Assembly: GCA_030737875.1 (NCBI GenBank)
Contig: CM060912.1
Span: 462,896,310 to 462,960,309 of the forward strand
Reading direction: 5' to 3'
Source of the DNA: Allium sativum
Taxonomy: Eukaryota > Streptophyta > Magnoliopsida > Asparagales > Amaryllidaceae
DNA length: 64,000 nt
This document shows, piece after piece, positions 48,870 through 59,652 of this stretch. A model generated the notes under the pieces. It ran no database searches and was not told the origin of the DNA. It saw only the letters and a list, made by a program, of their open reading frames with translations. Within the stretch, counting starts at the first letter, position 1, and each line of letters starts with the position of its first letter. Position numbers and translations under genes: made by a program.

Positions 48870-49445
48870 CATTTTCTTGGGATATAGACTGTGAGGATGC
48901 TTTTTAGTGATGGAGGGCTATGACAACAACACCAGTCTTGACTTTGCCTGACGGGAACAAGGTGTTCACAGTATACACTGACGCATGTGGCAAAGGGCTT
49001 GGTGCCGTTTTGATGCAAGAGGGAAGGGTAGTATGTTACGGTGGTAGACAGTTGGGAGTTCATGTGAAGAATTACCCTATCCAGGATTTAGAGTTGGCGC
49101 CATAGTATTCGCGCTTAAGACTTGGCGTCATTGTCTACTTGGAGAGAAGTTTGAGTTATACATGGACCATAAATCTCTCAAATATCTGTTCTCGCAAAAT
49201 GATCTCAATTTGAGACAGCAGAGATGGATGGAGATCCTAGCATCCTATGACTTTGAGATTGCTTATACCCCTGGCAAGGGTAATGTGGTGGCAGACGCGT
49301 TGAGTAGGCAGAGGATGATCTTGAGTCCTCTATTTGTAGAGAAGCAGAGCTTGGAGTATATATCAACCTTTAATTTTAGGCCCTTTAACGAGTTTACACC
49401 TGGTTTATTGGCATCGTTAGAAGTGCGACCTACTCTTTTGGATTA
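48870..49445 (+). pseudogene. RNase H of nested chromovirus
   Basis: '[19 protein letters not shown]' (about 48963), '[22 protein letters not shown]' region (49162-49226) and 'PGKGNVVADALSRQ' (about 49270) are standard Gypsy RNase H motifs and the catalytic acids appear present. It is split by a frameshift near 49105. Confidence 0.88.
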
Positions 49446-49539
49446 GGTAGGATCTTCGCAGCGGAAGGACCCATACATAACAGACATTTTGGATAGGCTC
49501 AGCAGAGGAGAGACTTCTAGTCACCTTAGTAGATACTCT

Positions 49540-50620
49540 ATGGATAGCAAAGGGTAGTTACAAATGGATGGAAGACTTTGTGTTCCCCAGTTTGGGAGTA
49601 TGTTGAAGACAGTCCTTGAGGAAGCCCATCGTTCTAGAATGACAATCCATCCGGGTGGCGATAAGATGTATATATATATATGAAGAGGGTTTTCTTTTAG
49701 GTTGGGATGAAGAAAGATGTAGCAGAATTCATAGCTAAATGTTTGATATGCCAGCAAGTTAAAATTGAACAGAAAAAGCCTGGCGAGTTGCTGCACCCTT
49801 TGGAGGTCCCTCATTGGAAGTGGGGGAGTGTCTCTATGGATTTCATTGATGGTTTTCCTGGATCGAGGAAGGGCAATACCTGCATTCGGGTTATAGTAGT
49901 CAGTCTTACTAAGAGCGCTCATTTCATTCCTATTAAGAGCAAGAGAACGACAACATAGTTGGCATCAATTTATCTTCGTGAGATAGTCCGTCTACATGGA
50001 GTACCTTCCAGCACAGTAAGTGATCGTGATCCCATCTTTACCGATGAGTTTTTGGGGAAGCTTGCAACAGGAACTTGGTACGCAGCTATGTTTGAGCACC
50101 GCATATCACCCTCAGACTTGATGGGCAGACTAAGAGGGTGAATAGAGTTCTTGAGGATCTTTTGAGGCTGTGTATCCTAGACTTCAGAGGGACTTGGGAA
50201 TAACATCTTCCATTAGTGGGATTCGCCTACAACAACAGTTACCAGGCTAGTGTTGGCATGGCACCCTTCGAGGCATTGTATGGACGACCCTATAGATCAC
50301 CGTCTTGTTGGTGGGAATCTACAGATAGATTTCTACTTAGACCTGAGATGATTAGAGAGACTTCAGAAAAGATCGACCTTATTCGCAGACGCATGAAGAC
50401 AACACAGTACAGGCAGAAGTCCTACACAAATAAGAGAAGGAATGATATCGAGTTTAGGTGGGAAACATGGTTTTCATCAAGGTCACCTTTGAGGAATGTG
50501 GTTTGCTTTGGATCTGTGGGGAAACTGGCGCCAAGGTTTGTAGGACCATTTCCCATAACGGAAAGGATTGGTCAAATAGCCTATAGAGTAAAGCTACCAG
50601 AGAGATTACCGGGTGTGCAT
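49540..50620 (+). pseudogene. Integrase of nested chromovirus
   Basis: The zinc-binding part has 'AHRSRMTIHPGG' (about 49630) and 'CLICQQVK' (49741). The core has 'VSMDFIDGFPG' (49831), 'STVSDRDPIF' (about 50010) and a degraded third-acid region near 50140 with stops. 'GFAYNNSYQASVGMAPFEALYGR' lies at 50216-50288 and the C-terminal 'GPFPITERIG...AYRVKLPE' at about 50540-50610. The first two catalytic Asp codons are readable; the Glu region is frameshifted. Confidence 0.87.
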
Positions 50621-50953
50621 GATGTTTTCCACGTTTCTCATTTGCAGAAGTGTCTGCACAATACAAAAGAAGTAGTTGAGTCGAGCATGCTTAAGGAGGT
50701 GGAGGTAGAAAAGGAGGTGATAGTTAGACGAGTTCTTACCCGTGTACTTGGATCAGAGGTTAGGAAGCTCGCAATCGAGAGGTCAAGTTGATAAAAGTCC
50801 AATGGGGAGAAGATAGCGAAGATGCAACTTTGGAGATTGAAGGCAAGGTTCGCGCTCAATACCTTTTTCTTTTCAAGGGTTTGTTCTTAGCTTCTTTTTC
50901 CAAGCTTTTATCCATACTTGTTTCTATCACTTGTATGAATTCTGTCGATTGAA
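50620..50953 (+). pseudogene. Chromodomain tail of nested chromovirus
   Basis: After 'HDVFHVSHLQKCLHN' comes 'ERSS' and a TGA at 50789-50791. One base shift away the chromodomain core reads 'LIKVQWGEDSEDATLEIEGK' (about 50790-50850), where the usual W of 'TWE' is L, then 'RAQYLFLF'. This marks it as a chromovirus and explains its shared structure with the element at 9213-30196. Confidence 0.8.
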
Positions 50954-51483
50954 TCTTCGACCTTAGGTAGAAAACCAATGGGTGTAAACATGTGTTTGAA
51001 ACATGTAACTTTAATGGATTCAAGTGGATGCAAGTGTTCGCTAGTGGTTGCCCGTGGAAGCATATACAGACACATTAGGCACTAGATCAGCCCAATCACT
51101 ACATAGGGCATATGGATGTGTGTGCATTTTTTTTATGGATGAAAATGGATGTATCGTCATATGAATGTTGCATTTGGACGAATGTATGTGCACACATATA
51201 GAACTTACATGATATACTAGGATTATTTGCATACATTTTGATTACATGGCACAAACAAAAATTGCATTAAGGAGGTCAATTGAATCAGTAAACCACCTGA
51301 TCTTTCGCATTGGTACAGGGACATATACACACACCTTTGCATATGTTCATATAAGCATTAGAAATATTTTAAGGACAATGGATGCTTGTGATTTGTGGAT
51401 GAGTAGATGGATGATGGATGTTAGGATATACATTCTTCTTAACTTAGAGATTTCCGAGACGAAATCCTTTAAGTAGGGAAGAA
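50954..51483. other. Chromovirus 3' untranslated region and polypurine tract
   Basis: No coding motif. It ends in 'agtagggaagaa' (about 51472-51483), a purine tract directly before the 3' LTR TGTAACACC. Confidence 0.8.
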
Positions 51484-54328
51484 TGTAACACCCCATAATT
51501 TTAAAGGACATTATATTAGTAAACAAAAGAATACTTAATTAAATATTGGGATTTAAGTAAAAAGGATTGTACCATTGCGTTCGTCTCGAAATTCTGCTTA
51601 AGATAAACTCCGAGTTTGCGTAAAGCGAACATCGTATGAAGAAGATATTAAGGTTTGAAGTTTGTATACGTATAAGAGAAATATATATGTTCAAAACCAG
51701 TCCAGAATTCAAAATAAATCAAAATCGGAGAGCGGGAAGACACGTGGGAATTCGAACCGTTGGGAGTTGACCCTAGGATCGACCCATACAAGGGGGTATC
51801 GACCCTAGGGTCGACCCACCTGGGGATCCCGCCAGGTTCACTTCTTGAACCTGGACTTGTTTCTTGACCTAATTCGTTGGCTTGAGGCTATATATAGGAC
51901 CTCATTTCTATTTGTTTATTCATCAAAAACAATGGAGACAATGAGATGTTACCCCAGCTGGGATTGAATCAGCCTATTTTCTCCGACAACAGCTTATACG
52001 CATACAAGAATTTCTTCTACAGCTTCAGCCTATTGTTCACTGTTCTGTAGATCCAGTCTTTGTGAGTTTATGTTGCTTTTAGATATAAACATTTAATAAG
52101 TAATCCTGACATGTTTATAAGTTTGGATCTAAACCTATGCCTGTTAATAACCTGAATCATAACTAAACAGATCTGCCATTACTTGTACACCTGATCTACT
52201 GTTCAGTCCTTACATGTCTATCTCTATTATGCCCATTTCTATTATGCCCATTTCTATTATGATATGCATATTCTGTTATTATGCCTATTTCTGTTCTCTT
52301 CTCTCCCTCCTTCCTTTTTATTTTTATAGCCAGACTACCTTTAAGCCCAGGCCAATCGCTGGAATATGCGAATGAACGAAATTTGGAATGGTTGGGAATG
52401 ATATATATGGGCATAACTTGTATAATAAAACATGACTGGAATTTAGGGCATAACCTATACCATGATCTAAGAATTTAATTTGGGGAATATCTTATATGAT
52501 GATTTATGACTGGAGGGTAAGGGCATGAAAAACCAATGATGAATATGAATAATTGTTTAAGAATGAATATGCCTAAATTTATAGTAACTACAAACTGAAA
52601 CCGCAATTAGACACGAGGTTAGATTACAGCTGTAGTAGAAGTCTGCCTGGAACCGCCTTGCAAATCCAACATCCACGAGTGGTTAATTTAATGTGAGGGG
52701 TCTAGAGCATAAATGTACACGTAAGGTGCTAAGACACGAGGTTAAGTCCAACTTGTGTTAGAAGTCTGCCCGGAACTGCCCGACATATCCAACATCCACA
52801 AGTGGTCAACTTAATGTTAGAGGTCAAATGCATTAACATACATGAATGGGGGATGATAATAATTTGTTAACCTATAATACTTAACTTGTTTAATCCGTGA
52901 AGGTTATATAAACCGTTAAACTGTAACTTGGGAAAATATGAACATGTGGATTTGGGTGAGAGATTGTAGATTGATTTTGTTAATTACAATCCGAGGATAA
53001 AAGATAGTAGATTACTTTCGTTGATTACAATCTGGGAGTAAAAGATTGTAGATTACTTTTGTTAATTACATTCTAAAGGTAAAGGGTTAAGTAAACTTGC
53101 TTGAATCTATGGGGGGTTATACGAACCCGACAAACTTAACATGTTTTATATGTTGGTGTTATGCGGCTTTGTTAATATGTTAGCCATAACCTGTCAAAAT
53201 CTTTGTAGTGGGGATGCAAGCCTAGGGGTGGCTTGTATCATCTGTTATGTTGGACCCGTATCAGTCAGTAACCCATACTAGTATCCAAAGAGGGACCCCG
53301 AACTAGGTAGGGGTTAGGGCATGCTTACTAAGCTGATTATAAGATGTTCATATGGGTAGAAGTGTCTGATGTTGCGTTCCACGGAGTCATATGCGTGCAT
53401 GGATCTGCTTGCTCGAGAAAATAAAACGCTATAGCACCGGTAGATATGGTTGTGTCTATTTGGGGGTTGCCATTTTAGGAAGTGATACATCCTACTATGG
53501 GGTCGGCACAGGGTATTTACAGGATAGGGAGTCAATCGATTGGGGTAGTAACTAGGGTACATCTAGTCCTGCCTGTTTAGGATCCCGTTATATCATTTGG
53601 GGTAACACCCATTATTTCTGTTGGGCTGCCTGTAATTATCGTTTGGGGTAAAACCCGTCACTAGAAGTGATCTAAGTCTACCATTACGTTACTGTTAGGA
53701 TCATTTTGTTTCTGTTATACTAGTATTGGTGCAAAGAAAAGTATTTGGGAAGTGTAATCTATTGTGCTATGTTCATTCTGCTTATCCTGCTCGGTCTGTT
53801 ACACCTATCTTATGATAACTGTTATTTCTCTCATACAGTTTATATGCTCGTCATGATGCTTTTACTTATTTATATGTTAAAAGTAACCGGACTTGCCAGA
53901 CTTTATGTCTGACCCGTTTTGTTTCCTTTTCTCTCTTTTCCTTCCCCCTAGGTTCTCCGGGTGGGAATACTCAGGCTTGATTAGCATTCTCTCTTCTGTT
54001 TCTGCTTGGAGCTGCTTAGATTTACTGCTTTGATTACCTGTCTACCGTGCTATGGTTATTTTTGGAACTATAATTTTATATTACTATACTCTAATGATTT
54101 TAGTACAAGGCAGATACTTTAATTTAATGTAATGGTTTTTCTGTACTTTAGACTTATGTTGTAACTGAATTTTGGACCACGATGTTTTCTGATTGGAAAA
54201 TAAAGTTTTAAATTCTGCTGTTATGTTATATCTGTCTTCTGATGTTTTTGTTTCTGTTTACTTATAACGCTTCATGAAACTAAATGCATACTGTTAAAGA
54301 GTGACATTAATGGACGTGGGGTGTCACA
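51484..54328 (+). repeat. 3' LTR of nested chromovirus (2845 bp)
   Basis: Collinear with 44062-46828; about 80 bp longer, partly from extra GGTCGACC-type copies at 51777-51817. Hairpin array at 52961-53078. It ends GGTGTCACA at 54328, followed by GTTTG and then the target duplication GTTCT. Confidence 0.93.
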
Positions 54329-54600
54329 GTTTGGTTCTTCCAAAAAGCATTGATCTGAAGTCCTTTATGTGAAGCCATGATGAAAGAGGCCGGAAAACTG
54401 ACGATTGACAATGGTTGTATTAAGGCCAGAAGTCCGAGGACCGTCGAGGATCGTATTAAGGCCGAGAAACCGACAACCATTGGCGACCGTATTAAGGTCG
54501 GAAAACTTGTGAATAAGTCGATCATTCCGAGTTGGTCTTTGACAACAACATAAGAATGGGGATTCTTCCAATCAAATGATACCTGTAAAGAACGGGGATA

Positions 54601-55213
54601 CGAGCATTGAATCATGCTCGGTTTCATTTGGTGAGGCGGTATAGTCTGAGGGACGAGCATAAGTCATGCTCAATTTTGCAAGGTTTGCGGGTATCATCCA
54701 TACTCGGCTTAGAGTATTGGCGAGTATTAACCATACTCGGCTTTGAGAGTTGGCGAGTATCAACCTTACTCGGCTTAGAGAAGTGGCGAGTATCAATCAT
54801 ACTCGGCTTTTCCTGGTGAGATGGTGTAATGATTAATTCTAAGACTGATCAGAAGGTTTGAGTATAAACCGTGTTCTTGAATTGATAGTTTTTTACATGC
54901 CAGATCCTAACAAGGTTTTGTGAAGTTTGACGAGTGATAATCACACTCGGCTTAAAGAGTTGGCGAGTATCAACCATACTAGGCTTATGGAATTGGCGAG
55001 TATTAACCATACTCGGCTTAAGGAGTTGGCGAGTATTAACCATACTCGGCTTATGGAGGTGACGAGTATTAACCATACTCGACTTTTGGAGTTGGTTATG
55101 TATGGTGGCGGGCATCGACCGCGATTTAGAAACAGTGGTTAGCACTGACCATATTTGGGTCAGCGAGTGTTAATTATGCTCGGCATGAATTGTTCAAACA
55201 TAATTCATGTTCG
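54601..55213. repeat. 33-bp hairpin minisatellite with co-varying stems
   Basis: Units of exactly 33 bp (54719, 54752, 54785, then 54962, 54995, 55028, 55061) plus looser outlying copies. Each has CGAGTAT-(5 nt)-ATACTCG, a 7-bp stem; perfect at 54721, 54787, 54997, 55030 and 55063. Copies at 54601 and 54654 have CGAGCAT with ATGCTCG, and the copy at 54931 has CGAGTG with CACTCG; in both cases the partner bases change together. Copies at 54688 and 55164 keep pairing through G-T wobbles on plus. A longer hairpin follows (55182-55213). The period is a multiple of three, so the array is open on both strands, but the encoded peptides look like by-products. It lies between gag and the 3' end of the gag-only element. 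Confidence 0.88.
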
Positions 55214-55399
55214 AAAAAGGAAGTTTATTGCTATTAAGGAGCTATTGCAGGAAGATGAAAATAAATTCTAAGTGGGTGATGGCGGAATCGAGAGCACGCC
55301 TAGGAGCTAAATCCTAACTCGTACATGTGTACTTCAACACAACCACATTATTGAGAGAAATAATAAAAGTACATTTCTTATATCTTAAGAAATGGGAAA

Positions 55400-57530
55400 A
55401 ATCTAAATCTTATTAATTAATGATGATGCCACGATTGTTGGGCTCACGGTCTCTTTCCGTTTCTAGGAGCTCGGGGATCGGCCTAAGGAGCTTGGGCTGA
55501 AGATTGTGGCGGCACGGCCTGTGTAGGTTTCTTGACATACTCGGGTAGTTCTACATGCCTAACCATATCCTCGATGAGATCGCGCAAGCGCCTACATTCA
55601 CTGGTGTTATGGCCTGCCAAGTTGTGGTACATGCAACATTTTCCATAGTCGAGTTCTTTTTGAGTCGGCTCCTTTTGAGGAGTTTTGGGTAATGGCAGAG
55701 ATCCTCATACATCAAGGTAGATGTCGAGTAAGGAGGAGTTGAGCTTGGTATATTGATCATACTTGTTCTCTCTCTAGAGTCGTACATTGTGATCATTCTT
55801 TTCCGAGAACTTTCCGTTTCCCTTGTTCTGGGCATTGGTGTTGGGTGGACCTCCGTCCTTGGTGCAAAGTACCTTAAGCTCTCCATTTCGATGCTAGCAT
55901 CTTCCTATCGAAGGAATCTATCAACTTCGGCATAGAAGTCTTCGTTGTCCTTGGGGGGGTCTCTAGTCAGAGAGATCCTGAATTCTGATTGGTTCTAAAC
56001 ACCTGCAATGGATACAATAAGCACCATCGATGGCTCAGGTCGATTGACTGGTGTTACGATCGCGTTGAATCTTTCTAAGAAGGATCGGAGGGTCTCGCCG
56101 GACCGCTTCTTAATGGAGGTAAGGAACACGATGCTCTTTGGTCGGGAGATGTGGATTCCAAACTTCTTAATGAAGTGGGTAACCAAAAATATTCCAATTG
56201 TTGATCGACTCAGTTGTTAGCTGCCAAAACCACATACCGGCTATGTCGGTGAGAAGAGAGGGAAGCATTTGGCTATGACAATGGTTAATGCAAGATAACT
56301 TCCATGTGAGCATATATCGCATGAGATGAATGGTCGGGTCGGTCCAACCGTTGTAGGTATCTAGGACCAGAAGCTTGAAGTCCGGAGGATTTCAGGAGTT
56401 TCTGATTTCCCTGGTGAATGGACTGCGACAGATCTCATCCATACCCTGCTGGAAAGATATGCCTCAGGTGAAGCGTTTGTTGATGCTTGCAAGCTGGCTT
56501 CCATCTCTGAGAGTCATTGCCATGAATCCAGTCTGCATTGGGGACGTAAGTGAGAATCCCAATACTAAAATCCGACAAAAGCTTGCTCAGAAGGCCAACA
56601 GTCAGTTGGGATTGACCTCCGAGAGTTGATTGAAGATGAGGATGAGGGTGGATCCTAACTTCGGGACCTGGTTCGGCTGTAGCTAAAGTCGCTGGTTATT
56701 ATTGGACCGAACCATATCCGCTCATGTTGGGAGTAATGGGGTCAGGCGAATGGTAACCATCTGGGGCTCGGCATTGCCCCCGCTTGGAGCGATTTTAGAA
56801 GGGTTTAGGGTAGTATTTCCCTCCGTCACTTTAGGGACCGATATGGTAGAGTGGTCTTGGTGACACAGAGGATTGTTGTCACCGGCTCTTCGTTGAAAGG
56901 GAGGCGACATAAGATAGGTTTGTAATAAGATGTTGGGTCGAACCGGATGTAACAGCATTCTTGATTTTGGCCGACCCACTGGTTGGACTTGTTCTGGAGC
57001 TAGTTATCTAGGGAGATAAGTCGTTCCCTAGACCGGAGGCAGGGTAGTCAACTGGTTCTGAGCTCGGTCAGGATTAACTTGAGAATTTGCAGCTACCAAA
57101 GCTCCACTTAAAGGTGGAAGTGATGCCCCTGGCTGTGGCCGATCGGGAAGTGAAGTTGATCCAAGAGGAAGCAAAGGTGTGGCCGATCTGGGGCTTGGTT
57201 CCCCACAGACCGAAGATCAGTTGTTACCTCAGCCTCGCCCGGTGTAGGAAATGATACTGGAATGTGATGTCCCTTTTCATCCAAGCAAGGAGGTTGTTTA
57301 TCACTTCCTGATAATGTTTGAGAAGTTCACCCCGAGATGCCATCTGATTCTCAATTCAGATAATATTTTATCCATGTCATCCCTGGTAAGGTATTGGGAC
57401 ATGTCTTCGTGGGAGGAAACCTCATGGCTCGCCTTCATTGCTGTTGTTTCTATTGCATCTGCAGGTATAGGACGGGGAGATGAAGCTTCCTTCTTCTGCT
57501 TGTTTGCCATCGTTTGGCTTAGAAATTGCT
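55400..57530 (-). pseudogene. gag of the non-autonomous element (frameshifted)
   Basis: The minus strand begins near 57510 (MANKQKKEASSPRP...) with an N-terminal region containing 'HEDMSQYLTRDDMDKIL'. The capsid-like core around 56350-56170 has 'LDTYDG', 'DPTIHLMRYMLTWKLSC', 'LLTDIAGMWFWQL' and 'HFIKKFGIHISR'. A 'RSGETLRSFLERFNAIV' block (56060) follows, and a C-terminal 'CCMYHNLAGHNTSEC' zinc-like motif lies near 55600. This is a retrotransposon Gag most like the Tat/Athila side of Gypsy by inference. Frameshifts and stops are present. No protease, RT or integrase follows. Confidence 0.78.
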
Positions 57531-57587
57531 AAAGGTGGTCAAAGGCCGTAGAGTATGTCTGGTTCCCCCCTTCTTGGCGCGCTAAAG

Positions 57588-58423
57588 TGTTGACGTCAAA
57601 ATTTGGTCTCGTGACGATCAACCCCCGAGCATGCGTTGAGCACACATGAATAACAAACACATAGATGCGATAAAAAGTAAATGAACAAGGGAGGCACAAT
57701 ATTTTATAATGGTTCGTCTTATGTCGATGCCTATGTCCACTTATAATATTTGTTTATACTGTCGATTATAGGTTACAATAGTTTTTCAATGGAATAATGT
57801 AGAGATTACAAGATTCTTGTATTGTTTGAAGCACAAGGTTGGATATTTCCAGTATACCGAGCGTAGGTTGTTGGTGGAGAATTCAACATGCCTTTCCATT
57901 TTCGGCAATGGTGTATTTATAGGTGAAGAAAGTGGGCTGAGTTGTGTGCCACGTGGCTTGCCTCTTTTTTGGAGCTTGGACATGTGGAGCTCGACCCATT
58001 AAAGTAGTTGCTGCGGGGGGACCCGGACTATTGTTGATGAATAATTCTCCTCGGAAATCGCTGTCGACCTGGAGCTTAATATTTGGAGTATTAAAAGGAG
58101 AGTTGGTCAAAAGATTATATGAATCAACAACCTTGGGAATAGGTCATCATCCAATAGCGCATAACTCTCAAGATACTTCTGGCGAGACCCGAGACTTTAG
58201 GCTTGACGAGGTATTATGGGATCGGCTCGATCTACTGATAGATGGCTCGGTCGGTTGATCTGGCGATGGCTCGACTGACTGGTTAAATGCTGTTATGGCT
58301 TGGGGTCGGCTTATGGTTGGTCGACCCATGATAAAATCATCTCATAAATCCTGGTATGGGCCGATATATGGCTATGGCTACTTCTATTGGTTGGAACGGC
58401 TTTTGCCAAAAACTTGGTCAATA
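57588..58423 (-). repeat. 5' LTR of gag-only element
   Basis: 836 bp, TGTTGACGTC to GTCAATA on plus. Minus-strand TATA 'CTATAAATAC' near 57911-57921. Inside it on plus is 'cttcttggcgcgctaaag' (57570-57587); on minus this is where the primer-binding site should start, but the tRNA it matches could not be assigned. Confidence 0.9.
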
Positions 58424-58428
58424 TGAAG

Positions 58429-58579
58429 CAAATATTCTTAATACAGTTTTATATGCAGTTGTATTTTTTACACTGACTGTTTAGGTTAAAATTCAAACTG
58501 ATTGAACCGAGAGTAATATTAATACAATGTCATATTATAAAACAATTTGATTCACTGTCCAAAAGAAAACTGTATATAT

Positions 58580-58650
<71 letters not shown>

Positions 58651-59349
58651 CACATAGACACATATGTTACTACAAATTTAAAATAAGACAGGGGTGACCA
58701 TCAATTACAAAATCAAGATTTAACATTTAAAACAAGTCAAACTTGTTTGACCTTAAATCACATTTGCATCAGCGGTGTACTTATAAATAGGTTTACATAA
58801 TAGGTTTACTATATATTTAGTGGTTCAATCAACCAAAAGGAAGTGTTTTTGATCCCAAAGTAAAACATAGTTATATCAATGAACATGTGATCAAAATATG
58901 CTTATACTATATATATATATATATATATATAAATAAACACATATACATACATACATATCTAAGCACCATAATGTGTTGTTGCTAAAACATGTCTTATAGT
59001 ATATTTGCACTTACAATAAGTGTTAACAAAAGTACAGTTCGACTGTGTTTAAATTATGAAACCCTTTTCCATATTATTGTAGGAAAGCTAATATTATCAT
59101 ATACGTGTAACATGTATAACTAGGTTATGTGATTCCTAGTTTTTACACTAACATATTCTATACAGGCATAAGTTCTCAGTTGGATTATATATTTATAAAA
59201 GTTTGATCATGGCTTTTCATACGAAAACATATATATGCAACATATATAAAAGTGGATGCTTTTGCTTGCAGATCAAATTTGCAACAGTTGAACTTACATT
59301 AAGTCAGTTTCAGTCTCAAAATGTGTTTGAGATAAGATCAGTGGCTCTA

Positions 59350-59414
<65 letters not shown>
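58429..59414. other. Gene-free interval with microsatellites
   Basis: AT-rich; no gene seen. A compound (TACA)n(TA)n(CA)n tract lies at about 58571-58655, a TA tract at about 58905-58931 and a long TA tract at about 59356-59414, the last abutting the inferred Helitron 3' end. Confidence 0.6.
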
Positions 59415-59415
<1 letters not shown>

Positions 59416-59521
59416 GAGCGTCACGGCACGTGCTACGCGCGTGCACGGGGCACGCGCTTCGCGCGTGGATATTTATTCCTTATCATGGCAAGCGCTTCGC
59501 GCGTGGATATTTATTCCTTAT
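59415..59521 (-). other. Candidate Helitron 3' terminus with duplicated hairpin
   Basis: The phrase 'gcgcttcgcgcgtggatat' plus 'ttattccttat' occurs twice in tandem (about 59455-59486 and 59490-59521). The copy nearer the end has a perfect stem CACGCGC/GCGCGTG with loop GAA; the inner one is changed to 'aagcgctt...'. Next towards the end is GCACGCGCGTAGCACGTGC. Confidence 0.6.
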
Positions 59522-59652
59522 AAGTTAAGTATTTTACATATGCAAGGAAAAATAACTTGTACTAATGTTGTGCAAGATCAATAAACTGTCACTTCAAGAT
59601 AAAATAATAAGCAATGTAAATAAATTCAAATGTAATGATCACAAAATATCAT

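Larger units (their letters stand above)
44062..54333 (+). mobile_element. Ty3/Gypsy chromovirus (plus), nested in the gag-only element
   Basis: LTRs 44062-46828 and 51484-54328, TGTAACACC start and GGTGTCACA end. PBS for initiator tRNA-Met at 46831-46842; polypurine 'AGTAGGGAAGAA' directly before 51484. The target duplication GTTCT is at 44057-44061 and 54334-54338, leaving five extra bases (GTTTG) after the 3' LTR that copy the start of the PBS flank. The interior is only 4.65 kb because most of gag is gone. By eye the LTRs differ at about 9 percent over the first 200 bases. Catalytic losses in protease and RT and many stops make it inactive. Confidence 0.93.
43177..58423 (-). mobile_element. 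Non-autonomous gag-only LTR element with hairpin array, split by a nested chromovirus
   Basis: LTRs of 832 bp (43177-44008) and 836 bp (57588-58423) start TGTTRACGTC and end GTCAATA. Flanking 5-mers TTAAG (43172-43176) and TGAAG (58424-58428) look like a mutated target duplication. Direction is minus, from the gag reading frame, the LTR TATA (CTATAAATAC, minus, near 57911-57921) and the poly-C (poly-G on minus) tract just inside the left LTR. Leaving out the nested chromovirus, the element is about 5 kb and codes only for Gag, so protease, RT and integrase must come from a partner. LTRs differ at about 15 percent of positions by eye. Confidence 0.85.

Noticed and set aside
54849..55145. Repetitive peptides encoded by the 33-bp array on both strands
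   Set aside because: The unit is a multiple of 3 and lacks stops on both strands; the peptides mirror the palindrome and resemble no known repeat protein.
54601..55213. Regular direct repeats resembling a CRISPR array
   Set aside because: Units are contiguous with no unique spacers, the genome is a plant, and the array sits inside an LTR element.
58563..58660. TACA/TA/CA tract as a regulatory array
   Set aside because: Ordinary compound microsatellite.
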